DNA from: JBLHKE01 sp047619485
GTDB lineage: Bacteria > Verrucomicrobiota > Verrucomicrobiia > Verrucomicrobiales > DEV007
Direction of reading: 5' to 3'
NCBI GenBank assembly: GCA_047619485.1
Contig: JBLHKE010000158.1
Span: forward strand, 1 to 12,308
DNA length: 12,308 bases
The position numbers and the translations under genes were made by a program. Below, in pieces: positions 1 to 8,600 of this stretch; positions within the stretch are counted from its first letter, which is position 1, and the number at the start of each line of letters is the position of its first letter. The notes under the pieces are model-generated. The model made no database searches. It was not told where the DNA came from and saw only the letters and a program-made list of their open reading frames with translations.

Positions 1-288
1 GTAGGCAGATTCACCGATTCACAACTCAAACGGCTTGCGATGTGCGGCAAGAGGATCGGGCACAAAGTGCTCGCAGGAATCGCAGGCATCGCAGGCATCG
101 CAGGCATCGCAGGCATCGCAGGCATCGCAGGCATCGCAGGCATCGCAGGCATCGCAGGCATCGCAGGCATCGTAACGCCAAACACGGTCCTGCGCTGGTA
201 TCGACAGCTGATAGCAAAGAAATATGACGGGAACTCACGCGCAGAGGTCGGGGTAGGCCACAGACCCCCACACCAGATCGCAAAACTC
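1..288 (+). pseudogene. Transposase (integrase-core type), N-terminal relic truncated at both ends
   Basis: The + frame is open from base 1. It reads FTDSQLKRLA, then a GKRIGHKVLAG stretch, then after a repeat block TVLRWYRQLIAKKYDG, then VGHRPPHQIAKL. This is the helix-turn-helix linker region of DDE/rve integrase-core transposases, which typically read 'rRLA.kak.lGrk.LaeiatIVTPdTLLRWhRrLVakKyDgs..rGRPr...EI..LV'. Recognisable similarity stops at the Leu codon ending at 288; the frame then runs through unrelated sequence to a stop at 511-513. The whole rve catalytic domain with its DDE triad is missing, so it cannot be functional. The true N-terminus lies before the window. An in-frame ATG at 40 exists, but conserved residues lie upstream of it, so it is not the original start. 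The family match is from memory of the motif, not from a search. Confidence 0.7.
72..172 (+). repeat. 9-bp minisatellite, unit CGCAGGCAT, 11 tandem copies
   Basis: Eleven consecutive 9-bp units start at 72, 81, 90 and so on to 162. The first is a variant (CGCAGGAAT), the next ten are identical CGCAGGCAT, and a partial CG follows. Because 9 is a multiple of 3, the array stays in the transposase frame and encodes repeated Ala-Gly-Ile. Related transposases have only a short LAEIATIV-like stretch at this point, so one unit has been expanded. The near-perfect identity of the copies suggests the expansion is young compared with the decay around it. Confidence 0.97.
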
Positions 289-381
289 GGATCCACGACA
301 GCCCCGATTGATTGGAATTTCCTGCTCCTCGCCAGCGAACCGCCGAATGATCGCAGCGAGTCGGAAATCTACCCGAGCCGG

Positions 382-3114
382 TTACGGCATCTCCATCTTA
401 AACAGACCCGACTTGTTACGGTTCAGCGACAGGTTCAGCAGGATCTCGCCACTGTCGTTGATCACCTTGCCGTAGCCGCCAGTGCCCCCGCCGGGGTTGG
501 ATTGCGTGTCTAGCCTGATGTTGTTCACCACGTGCTCGAGCCCGTCGATGTCGAACTTGTCGCCACGACGTATCACCAGCACTGGGGCGACATCTGAGGC
601 GTCACGCGCCAACCACACGCCGTCGCGCACCCTCGAAGTATTGTCGCCGATACCCGAGACCATCGTCGCCAAGTAGGCGATCCCGCCCACCTGGTTGCAA
701 TCGTATCCGAGCAGGATCCCGTGGATGGAGCCGTCGGTGCTCAGTGCCACCTGGCTCTCGCGCGCTACCAGGTGCAAGTCGCCGCTGCCAGCGCTCCAGC
801 GCCAAATGCTCCCGTCGTTGGTGGAGTTCACCGCGGGGGCAGCGGTGGCGTTTTTCAGGTAGGCGAAGAAGAACACGCTGCCGTCGTCGCAGGCAGAAAT
901 CGTCTTGAACCGTGCGAAGGCGGTGATTTGGTTAGGCAGGCAAGGCGCGACTGAGCCCTCGCGCGCGATCGCGCGGACAGTGGTGCCATCGCTCCACCAG
1001 ATACCCTCATTGTTCGATGTCGAGATCCCGGTGCCTTTGACATTGCTGCGGAATACCACCTCGCCGGCACTGTTCACTGATTCGCCCAGGAACGAGCCGA
1101 AGGTGACCCCAGCCTCGCCAGGTGCGGCGTCACCCTCGCGGGCAGCCACGTCGAATGGGTCACCCACCGGGCCGGCAAAGATCGCGGTGTTGTCGCTGGA
1201 GTCGAAGCCGGCGGTCTCGACCAGATAGCTGGTGAAGGAGATCTGATTATTGTCGGCGCTGGATACCACTCGCGAGAAGATCTGGCTGTGGTTGGTCACG
1301 GGGATAGGCGAGGCGTCACCCTCACGTGCCAGCAGGGTGCTGTTGCCGGAGGTGGCGGTGCGCCACAGGCCGGTGTCGTTGGCCGAGGTGATGCCGCCCA
1401 CGCCGCTCTTCAGGTTCGATACGGTGAGCAGGTCGCCGCCGCTGGTGAGAGCTGGCTTGCGCAGCAGGCGGAACTCGCCGGCCACCGTGCCCGGCGCAAT
1501 GAGGGTAGCGTTGGCCGCGTTGTGCACCAGTGCGCCGTTGTCGAGGAAGTGCCCGTCGCCGAGGCTGGTCTCGGAATGGAAGCCGGCAGAGCCGCCGTTG
1601 TTGAGTGTGATGTCAGAGAACGCCCCGTAGTTCGCGCCCCCTGGCGCGGAGATATTGCGCACTGCGAGTGGGACGTCGATGCCGCCGCTACGAAGGAAGA
1701 CCGCGTGGTTGTTGACCCCGGCGTCCGAGAGGCTGGCCGAGTATAGGATGTCGCCGGCGTTGTTGATTGCCCCGCCGTAGTGAACCAGCAGGGTCGATCC
1801 GGCTGGAACGCCCATGGAGCCGCCGCTGGAGACCGGTGCGAGGTCGTCGCGCAGTGTGGCGAGTTCTAGCACCCGCGTCCCGGCGGTCGGCTGAATCTCG
1901 ATGACGTGTACGGAGAAGGTCTCGACCGTGTCGTTGCCGCTGGCGTCGGCAGCAGTGCAGGTGACCAGCGTGCTGCCGATCGGGAAAGCGAAGCTGTCGT
2001 TCGGCACGCACACTAAAGTTGGCATCGGGTCGACCTTGTCCCACGCGGTCACTGCACCGAAGTTGGCGCTGGCGGTGCCGCCGGCTGGCGCGTTGAGGAA
2101 GATGTCCTTGGTGCCGCTGATCACCGGGCCGACGTCGTCGGTTACAGTCACCATGAAAGTGTCGCTGATGGTCAAGCCGCCGGTATCCTCCACCTGCACG
2201 GTGATATCGGCGGTGCCGATGAGCGTGCATGGGGTGTCGAGCGTGAGGATGCCGTCCGACGAGCTGATAGGATCCGTCTGGATGAGTGTCCCATTGGTGT
2301 TGATCGTCACCGTGTAGTTCTGCTCGTCGTCATCATTGTCGACGTCTTCGAAGAACGGGAAAAGCGGTAAGTCGAGGGTCGGGCTGCTGGTGAAGATCTC
2401 CTGGTTCGGGATCGGTGAGGTCAGCGTCGGCGCGTCGTTGACGCCGCTGACCGTCATGGTGACGGTTGCTGTATCGGTGCCGAGACTGACGGGAGGGAAG
2501 GTCAGTCCACCGAACCCGTTGGTTACAGGTTGGCCTGGGAATGCCTGGCTCGCAAAGACGCCGCCGGGATTGCCGGTATCATCATCGGCCAGTAGTGATA
2601 CGGTAAAGTCTTGCAGGCGATCCTGGCAGCAGCCGTCGTTGCGCTGGTGGACGCGCACGGTCTCGACAAGCTGGTGCGAGCCGAGGTCGATGATGACGAA
2701 GTTGCCGACTCCGTCGCTCGACCAGGTGCCGCCGGCGGTATTTTCCGTACCGTTGATGATCGTGGTGGTGTCGGCGCCGTGTGGCTGGTTCGTCGTCTGC
2801 GAGTGCACAGTGGCGCCGTTGGCGAGTGTCGCCAGATCAGTGCCCGGGTTCAGCGATCCGTTTCCGCCGGCGTTGTCAACGGAAGGAGTTACCCCAGGCG
2901 CGAACACCTCGATTTCACCGATGTCCATCCGGCGGGAAGCACCGCCATTGTTCTGTACCATCACAAAGCGTGCGGGTGGAACATTGGTGATCGTGTACTC
3001 GAAGGTGTCGGTCGCAGTTTCGCCAACGTTCAGGTAATCGAACATGCCGTTCGGGTCGTAGGTGAAACCGCCGTTGCCCGCAGGGTTTCCTGTCGGAATG
3101 GTCACAGTGCCCAT
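382..3114 (-). CDS. Fourth and longest open segment (910 residues): discoidin, HYR and DUF7453-like repeat domains
   Basis: The first ATG is at 3114, but the frame is open upstream to the TAA at 3240-3238, so this is a fragment and not an independent gene; it has no signal peptide. Residues 15-45 are a cadherin-like repeat (GGFTYDPNGMFDYLN, ATDTFEYTI). Residues 46-205 are a discoidin domain (IGEIEVFAPG, NFVIIDLGSHQLVETVRVHQ, NDGCCQDRLQDFTV). Residues 214-229 return to the cadherin-like repeat (TATVTMTVSGVNDAP). Residues 326-404 are a HYR/hyalin repeat (VGPVISGTKDIFLNAPAGGT, GSTLVTCTAADASGN). Residues 445-910 hold about eight NxxGxxxF-like units (NNAGDILYSASL, NSAGEVVFRSNV, NDSGEILLNLSL) of the DUF7453 'choice-of-anchor tandem repeat' type. 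The end after GLFKMEMP looks natural. Expression would need internal re-initiation. Confidence 0.75.
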   Translation of the reverse strand: MGTVTIPTGNPAGNGGFTYDPNGMFDYLNVGETATDTFEYTITNVPPARFVMVQNNGGASRRMDIGEIEVFAPGVTPSVDNAGGNGSLNPGTDLATLANGATVHSQTTNQPHGADTTTIINGTENTAGGTWSSDGVGNFVIIDLGSHQLVETVRVHQRNDGCCQDRLQDFTVSLLADDDTGNPGGVFASQAFPGQPVTNGFGGLTFPPVSLGTDTATVTMTVSGVNDAPTLTSPIPNQEIFTSSPTLDLPLFPFFEDVDNDDDEQNYTVTINTNGTLIQTDPISSSDGILTLDTPCTLIGTADITVQVEDTGGLTISDTFMVTVTDDVGPVISGTKDIFLNAPAGGTASANFGAVTAWDKVDPMPTLVCVPNDSFAFPIGSTLVTCTAADASGNDTVETFSVHVIEIQPTAGTRVLELATLRDDLAPVSSGGSMGVPAGSTLLVHYGGAINNAGDILYSASLSDAGVNNHAVFLRSGGIDVPLAVRNISAPGGANYGAFSDITLNNGGSAGFHSETSLGDGHFLDNGALVHNAANATLIAPGTVAGEFRLLRKPALTSGGDLLTVSNLKSGVGGITSANDTGLWRTATSGNSTLLAREGDASPIPVTNHSQIFSRVVSSADNNQISFTSYLVETAGFDSSDNTAIFAGPVGDPFDVAAREGDAAPGEAGVTFGSFLGESVNSAGEVVFRSNVKGTGISTSNNEGIWWSDGTTVRAIAREGSVAPCLPNQITAFARFKTISACDDGSVFFFAYLKNATAAPAVNSTNDGSIWRWSAGSGDLHLVARESQVALSTDGSIHGILLGYDCNQVGGIAYLATMVSGIGDNTSRVRDGVWLARDASDVAPVLVIRRGDKFDIDGLEHVVNNIRLDTQSNPGGGTGGYGKVINDSGEILLNLSLNRNKSGLFKMEMP

Positions 3115-3237
3115 GGTGCCGGTGGTCTCGACTGAGGAGACGAAGAAATTGCCGTCAACATCGGTGTCATTGGTCGCGGTCAGCGCCGCCGGAGGTAAGG
3201 TGACGCGGATGTAAACTTCTGTGTAAGGGATCGCGTG

Positions 3238-4266
3238 TTACTCGTTGCCGTTTTCCCAGAAATACGAGGTGCCGTTGTTGGCGCCAGTGGTGACGTTGCC
3301 ACCGAAGGAAAATCCCTGCTGGCTCACGTGCCCGCCCCATGCCCAGGTGAAGATGCGATCACCGTCGTTGCCGCCGATTTCACTATCACGGGTGTTCCTA
3401 CCCGTGAAAGTGCCTGTTTGCGCTCCGGCTAAGCCCGCCGGCGCGTTCACGTAGGTCGATGTGACTCCATACTGGTTGTCGTCAAGATTCCACGAGAACC
3501 GGTCTCCCTTGCCGTTGAAGTTGTTCCAGATCACCTCCTGGTAATCGCCGGTTCCGGCGTTGTCTCCAGCCCTGAGCAAGCGGATCTCGACGTCTTTCAT
3601 GTCTGCCCCGAGAGAATCTAATAGATCGCGCACGATGTTGTCGCGGAAGTGGGCAGGGGCGAAGCCCGCCGGCGTGCGGAGATTGCCTTTAACGTCAGCA
3701 GGGCTCTGCTGCCCGGTCGCATTATCATTGTCGAACAACCATCCTTCGCGCCCGCGGCCTATCAATAGCCAGCCATTGGTGCCATCGTGATCCACATGGG
3801 CGTCGAAAGTTTCGCCATCGGCGGTGATGGAGTAATCCCCGGTGGTCAGCGTATCCAGCTGCAACAGGTTGTCGATCGAGTCGGGGATAAAGGGTGAATC
3901 TTCATCGGTCGTGTAGTCATCATCATTGGCGACCAGCGGATCATCGATGCCTGACACCCTGATTGTTACGGTTGCGGTCTCGCCGAAGTATTTATCGTTG
4001 AGGTAGGCTTCGACGGCCAGGCGCTCTGCGTCACTCAAGAGCCGGTCGTAGAGGATCACCTCAGCCACCTCGCATTTTGAAAATTCGCTACTCACGTTCC
4101 AACCGCCAAGCGCCAGGCGGTCGGGCGCGTAGTTGTTAAAGTTGTCGTTGCCACCCCGTCCGGTGATGTTGCCGTTGCCAGACGTGGTCTGCGTCTGGAG
4201 TTGGCCATTGCGATAGAACAGGCCTTGCTGATCTGCTGGGGCTCCGTCCAGTAGGCCGCTGTGCAC
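3238..4266 (-). CDS. Third open segment: second half of LamG, cadherin-like repeat, fibrinogen-like domain
   Basis: The frame continues in register from TGA 4311-4309 (14 codons before the first GTG at 4266) to TAA 3240-3238. Residues 1-93 complete the LamG domain (GLFYRNGQLQTQ, LALGGWN, AEVILYDRLLSDAERLAVEAYL). Residues 95-125 are a cadherin-like junction (ETATVTIRVSGIDDPLVAND, then DDYTTDED). Residues about 145-342 resemble a bacterial fibrinogen C-terminal-like globular domain (HDGTNGWLLIGRGREGWLFD, EIRLLRAGDN, VIWNNFNG, GDRIFTWAWGGH, SYFWENGNE). In-frame sequence after the stop (HAIPYTEVYIRV) completes that domain, showing that the TAA falls inside it. Confidence 0.7.
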   Translation of the reverse strand: MHSGLLDGAPADQQGLFYRNGQLQTQTTSGNGNITGRGGNDNFNNYAPDRLALGGWNVSSEFSKCEVAEVILYDRLLSDAERLAVEAYLNDKYFGETATVTIRVSGIDDPLVANDDDYTTDEDSPFIPDSIDNLLQLDTLTTGDYSITADGETFDAHVDHDGTNGWLLIGRGREGWLFDNDNATGQQSPADVKGNLRTPAGFAPAHFRDNIVRDLLDSLGADMKDVEIRLLRAGDNAGTGDYQEVIWNNFNGKGDRFSWNLDDNQYGVTSTYVNAPAGLAGAQTGTFTGRNTRDSEIGGNDGDRIFTWAWGGHVSQQGFSFGGNVTTGANNGTSYFWENGNE

Positions 4267-4308
4267 GACCCAATCATTACCGCCGATGGCTGGGGCATCG
4301 AGATGGAC

Positions 4309-5076
4309 TCACCCGTCGGTGTACCAGCGGTTCGTCTGGCCACCGTGGAACCCGAATAACCAGTTGTGACCGCTATCGACGCTGATGACACGACCTCCAG
4401 CTCCGCCGGTGTAGCGGGCGACAGTGATAAGGCTGTAGCTGCCATCGGTGTTGGTGATGTGCGTCCTCAAATCGTCGCTCAACGAGATTTGATCATTGCC
4501 GTCGAATCCGATAACCGGCCCCCCGCCGAGGCCATTTGGTACGTAGGATGGATCGCCCTCGACGACATCCGCATTGTGCCCGTTTCCGGATTTGTCCCGC
4601 CAGTTAGTGATTATTGCTCCCGGGGCGATGAAGTCGGGGTTGCCATCCGCGTCGATATTTCTGGCATCGAGCCAGAGTTCGAAATCCGCGGTGACCCCGC
4701 CCAACGCGGGGGCAGCGCCAGATTTGATGGCGTAGGTGAAGGTGTCGGTGATGGATTGCCCATCGATGAGTTCTTGGAACACAGGTGTTCCGGTTGGATC
4801 GTAGGAGAAATTACCATTGGGGGCGATGGTGATGCTTGCCCCGTTGGCGCTAGTGGAGGAGAAGTTGGTTACTGTTAACGCGTTTCCTAGGTCATTAGCG
4901 ACCAGCGAGGCGCCGCTCACCGGATCGACCCCGGTGAGGATAGAATCCTCGTCGGTGGCACCGGTGTCGTCGATGGCAGCGGGCATGTCGATCACGCGAA
5001 ATTGATCCTGGAGAAGCCCTAGGACCTGTTCGTCATGCACGAGAATAGTGGCTGCCGCATCTCTAAAAATTTGCAA
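4309..5076 (-). CDS. Second open segment of the decayed surface protein: cadherin-like repeat and first half of LamG domain
   Basis: The frame is open on both sides of this segment apart from TAG at 5077-5079 and TGA at 4309-4311. The TTG start at 5076 is only the first usable codon after the stop and is unlikely to be a real start. Residues 1-30 are the tail of the discoidin domain. Residues 35-117 are a cadherin-like/VCBS-type repeat (GATDEDSILTGVDP, NGNFSYDPTGTP, ITDTFTYAI). From about residue 130 a LamG-like jellyroll begins (FELWLDARNIDADGNPD, WRDKSGNGHNA, VIGFDGNDQ, SLITVARYTGGAGGRVIS, WLFGFHGGQTNRWYTDG). The segment breaks off where related LamG domains carry Trp. Confidence 0.7.
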   Translation of the reverse strand: MQIFRDAAATILVHDEQVLGLLQDQFRVIDMPAAIDDTGATDEDSILTGVDPVSGASLVANDLGNALTVTNFSSTSANGASITIAPNGNFSYDPTGTPVFQELIDGQSITDTFTYAIKSGAAPALGGVTADFELWLDARNIDADGNPDFIAPGAIITNWRDKSGNGHNADVVEGDPSYVPNGLGGGPVIGFDGNDQISLSDDLRTHITNTDGSYSLITVARYTGGAGGRVISVDSGHNWLFGFHGGQTNRWYTDG

Positions 5077-5162
5077 CTAAATGTCGGCTGTCCGATTCTG
5101 GCCGCAGCATCCGTCACGCGCGTGTATGATGACTTGGGAAATATCTGTGACAGAACCCAAGT

Positions 5163-5474
5163 CTACTTGCCAAGTCTGGCCCCTCCCGCCAGGTCCAGCG
5201 TATGATGGAAGTTTCCGAGGTCACCGTCAATCGCAAGACCTGGCCCGAAGCTAGACAACTGACTCGACTGGGAAGCGGTTCCCGCTAAAGCAACGTTGTT
5301 TAGTGTGGTATCCTCGATAACCAAAACTTCGGCCAACTGCAATGGATTTGAAGAAGTAGTCTTGTTCTGAACGATCCTGACTACCTGTCCTTGAAGCGGC
5401 GCCGACTGGGCGATGCTGATAATCGTAAGAGAGAAAAGTGTGGTGAGACTGAGCGCTATGGTTCGAGGAATCAT
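5163..5474 (-). CDS. N-terminal segment of the decayed surface protein: signal peptide plus start of discoidin domain
   Basis: This 103-residue frame begins MIPRTIALSLTTLFSLTIIS and ends IAQSA before PLQGQ, a good Sec signal peptide with short basic n-region, hydrophobic core and small residues at the cleavage site. It continues with LAEVLVIED and TASQSSQLSSFGPGLAIDGD, typical of an F5/8 type C fold (altered-ligand loop and 'aiDGdlgnfhHT' motif), then runs into a stop at 5163-5165. The rest of that domain is in another frame immediately downstream: WQVDLGSVTDISQVIIHARD followed by GCC at about 5176-5100. A 1- or 2-base indel around 5180-5215 therefore separates the halves. I chose the ATG at 5474 because it directly precedes the signal peptide. 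No clear Shine-Dalgarno sequence is present. Confidence 0.75.
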   Translation of the reverse strand: MIPRTIALSLTTLFSLTIISIAQSAPLQGQVVRIVQNKTTSSNPLQLAEVLVIEDTTLNNVALAGTASQSSQLSSFGPGLAIDGDLGNFHHTLDLAGGARLGK

Positions 5475-5487
5475 CAGATCAAATCTG
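5475..5487 (-). promoter_or_regulatory. Short inverted repeat immediately upstream of the decayed gene's start
   Basis: CAGAT-CAA-ATCTG is a perfect 5-bp inverted repeat with a 3-nt spacer that abuts the ATG at 5474. In mRNA it would form a small hairpin exactly where a ribosome binding site would lie, and no purine-rich Shine-Dalgarno sequence is seen here. As DNA it could be an operator half-site pair. The rest of the 207-bp gap 5475-5681 is AT-richer next to the gene (TTTAATCTTTAGTTTATTCC on the minus strand), which suits a promoter, but I cannot place -35 and -10 boxes with confidence. Confidence 0.25.
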
Positions 5488-5681
5488 ATATAAATGGGAA
5501 TAAACTAAAGATTAAAGTAGCGAGGTTGTTAGCGAAGGATAAAACCGATGTTCCATCAGGGTCGCTCCACTTCGAGGATAGCTGATTCTAGGCGCGACAT
5601 AAGCTCGGGGGTGGTGGCCCAGAGGCGCTGCCGGTGCATTGGAAGACGCTATCGACAGGGCAATAAGTGTCGGACGACGTA

Positions 5682-8600
5682 TTACTTACTGAGGAACGTC
5701 TCGCTCTCTACCACCAGGTGCACCAGATCGCGCAGCCTGTGTCCGCCCTTGGCGAGTTCTGCGACGATCCGATCGATCTCGCCGCGATCCGGCGCTTCGA
5801 GTTTTCGACCAGTGGCATAGGTCAGCATCTTTTCGGTCAGGCAGCGGACGATCAGAGGTTGGCGCTCTTTCAGCATCTGTTTGAACGCGACGATATCGTC
5901 GATCCGATCTCCGTTCGCCATGGTCGCGGAGGTGTCGATCAGATCTTTGCCGCGTTTGTACTTGTCACGCCAGCGGCCGACGACATCGAAGTTTTCGAAA
6001 GCGAAGCCCATCGGATCGATCTTGGCGTGGCAGCTGAAGCAGGCCTCGTTCTTGCGATGCAACTCTAGTCGCTCTCGGATCGTCGTGGCTTCACGTGTAT
6101 CGGTCGGTAGCGGTTCGACATCCGGGGGAGGTGGAGGAGGTGGTGTGCCGAGCACGTTTTCCAAAACCCACGTCCCGCGGATTACCGGCGAGGTGTCGAC
6201 GCCGTTCGCGGTGGCGGCCATGATGCCCGGTTGGGTGAAAATCCCACCGAGCCGAGGGTCATCCAGCTTCACCTTGCGCAAGCGCGCACCGCGGATGTCC
6301 TCGCGCCGGTAGATCCACTTGCCGAGCACTTGGTTCATGTAAGTGTAGTCGGAATCGATGAACTCCTCGATCTTGCCGTTGCTCCCGAGGATCTCCTCGA
6401 AATACCTCGTCACCTGCCTCAGCAACATCGGCTCGACCTTGAGGTTTTTGTAAAACTGGAAGTCCCCGCCGGACGGGGGCATCTTGCCAAGCTTGTCGAG
6501 GCGCAACCACGCTGATGGGAAGTGACGGATGAACGCCGCCGCTTTGGGATCTTTCAACATCCGCTCCACCTGTCGATCGAGCTCTACCGGGCCACTCAAC
6601 TTTCCAGCACGGGCCAGTTCGAACAGGGTATCATCAGGCATCGACGACCACAGAAAGTAGCTCAAACGTGAAGCGATGGCGAAGTCGTCGAGGCGCCCTG
6701 GTTTCTCCTTCAAGTAGAGAAATTGTGGCGAGCAGAGCATGGCCGCATAGCCGTCCAGCATCGCTCGGATGAACGGCGGGAGTGCATCATCACTGCGTTT
6801 CTGTTGGTTGTTAGAGCTGCCACGTAAACTGTCGGCTGAGAGCTGAGCATACACCGATCCCGGCTCACTCCACCCCGCGCGGAAGCTGTTGGGCGCCCCG
6901 TAGGCGAGGTATTCAACGCGGATCGAATGTTCGCCCGCCTCGAGTTGCAGCTTGGCCTTCTTCAGCTCGGCACCGTGCAGGCCGTCGTGCTCCAAGACTT
7001 TTTTGCCATCGATCAAGATTCGCGCACCATCGTCAGATGCCATCTCAAAGAGGAATTCGCCGGCGCGTGGGGCATCGAGTTTTCCCTCGAACACAATGCC
7101 GTAGTATTCCTTGCGCTTCGCAGCACGAATGTCGATTAGGCCTTTCGGCAGTTTTCCCCCGACGACAGGTTCGAGTGTGTCGAACTCCGGCAAGTTGTTC
7201 CACTTCCCCTCGTAGACACGGTAGCTCAGATCGGTGATGCCGCCGGGCATCCTGACCACCGGTTCCACCTGTTGCTGCAGCACGAGCTGTATATACGGCT
7301 CAAGTTCGTTCACCTCCACCGGGCGGCGGAATGCGCGTTGCGCAAAGCGGGCCATCAGTTGGCGGATCTCCTTTTCGCTACCGGATCCGCTACCGTAAAG
7401 CTCCGTGTGGCTGCGCGGCGGCCAGGTATCTATGAGCGGTTCCACACTCAGGCTGTGGACGCGTAAATGTGGCCCCGGGTAGCCGCCCTCAAACAGGACT
7501 TTCGCCATGTCCCGTGGCCACTGGTCATGGGCTTCCTTGTTGGTCTTCTTCTCGGGTCGCGGCGTGAAATTTTCGGGCTGATATTTCTCCACCACCTTCT
7601 CAGCCCGAAACGCCCGGTCGGTCGGTCCGTTCTCCCAGCCAATCCACGGTGTCCAAGTCTTATCCATCCAAACCTCATAGCTGAACTTCTTCTTCGCACC
7701 ATTGGCGGGCAGCGACCACAGTGCTAGCGGCGTCGACGTCACCCCGGCGATGCCGCCGTTTTTTGCATCGGCGATATTGAGACAGAGTTGGAAGGGGTCT
7801 CCTGCGTCGAGTTCGATCATCTCGGCCCAAGGATGTTGCGCGTTGTGGGCGGATATTTCGAGGGTAATCCGGTAGCGTGCCGAAACCCCGACACCGCCGC
7901 GTAATTCAAACGGCGCAAGTCGGCCAAAGCGCTCGTAGCCGCGCATGAGCATCTCGTAGTCCGAGTGCAACTCCCGTGACACCGCCTGGATCACATCCTC
8001 ACCCTGCTGTTGTTTGCTCCCCTTGAGCAGGTGACCAGAAAAATTTCGCGTCTCCACTGCGGGTTTCGGTTCGAGATGCGTCGCCTGCGCCAGCGTCTCT
8101 TCCACGGCGCCTAGGGTCAGCTTGAGGAGGAAATCAGACATCACCAACCGATCACCCAGATTGAAGAATCCCTCGTCCTCCTCGTCTTCCGGAAAGAAGC
8201 GTAGCGGATCACTGCCAGTGCGCTCCACGCTGCCGTTGCCGTTGTTGTCGATCAGCCGCGATCCAGCAGAATCTGGCCGGTAATCGGCGCCATTAAGGTA
8301 GAGCAGGTCGCGCAAGCTGTTGCGCAACTCGTGGCGGTTGAGCCGTCGTAGCACCGTATGCCCACCGGTACTGCGCGCCTGCGCGTAGGCCTCTGCGAGC
8401 TTGCTTGTTAGGGTTTTGACGACCGGCGCGACCTCTTCCTTGGACGGCTGCTGCGCCTTCTTCGGAGGCATCTCTCCAAGGTTCAGTTGGTCGAGAACAT
8501 TCTGCCAGATTTCCAAATTCTCGTGCTTTGCCAGATCATTGCCCAGAGTATCGAGTCGAATCTCTCCCTTCTGTTTCTCAGCGCCATGGCACTCGAAGCA

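Larger units (their letters stand above)
382..5474 (-). pseudogene. Decayed giant secreted multidomain protein (discoidin / LamG / fibrinogen-like / HYR / DUF7453-like), about 1,700 codons
   Basis: Four open segments on the minus strand join into one ancestral gene. The first segment (from ATG at 5474) needs one frameshift near 5180-5215 to connect. The next three lie in exactly the same frame and are separated only by single stop codons: TAG 5079-5077, TGA 4311-4309 and TAA 3240-3238. Homology-like sequence continues across each stop (for example RWYTDG-stop-VHLDAPA, where a Trp codon is expected, so TGG to TGA). Order of modules: Sec signal peptide, discoidin (F5/8 type C) domain with DGCC motif, cadherin-like repeat, LamG jellyroll, cadherin-like repeat, fibrinogen-like globular domain, cadherin-like repeat carrying a second discoidin domain, HYR domain, and a C-terminal domain of NxxGxxxF-type tandem repeats. 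No PEP-CTERM, LPXTG or transmembrane anchor is visible. It was probably an extracellular or outer-surface adhesin or glycan-binding protein. Neighbouring large genes are intact, which argues against general sequence error, though sequencing error at individual sites is not excluded. Confidence 0.82.

Noticed and set aside
72..172. Phase-variation switch based on the tandem repeat
   Set aside because: The unit is 9 bp, so copy changes do not shift frame, and the host gene is already truncated.
72..172. CRISPR array
   Set aside because: The copies are contiguous 9-mers with no spacers and no cas genes are nearby.
26..283. Minus-strand frame rich in repeated Arg-Cys-Leu across the 9-bp repeat
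   Set aside because: It is the mechanical shadow of the minisatellite; the only conserved motif in the region is in the + frame.
1288..1746. Long + strand frames opposite the giant gene (also 2336-3037 and 4366-4878)
   Set aside because: They mirror a GC-rich minus-strand coding frame whose domain motifs are clear; the + translations are low-complexity with no motif.
3238..5079. Stop-codon reassignment or selenocysteine/readthrough in the giant gene
   Set aside because: TAG, TGA and TAA are all present in the same frame, a frameshift is also needed, and nearby genes end with normal TAA or TAG stops.
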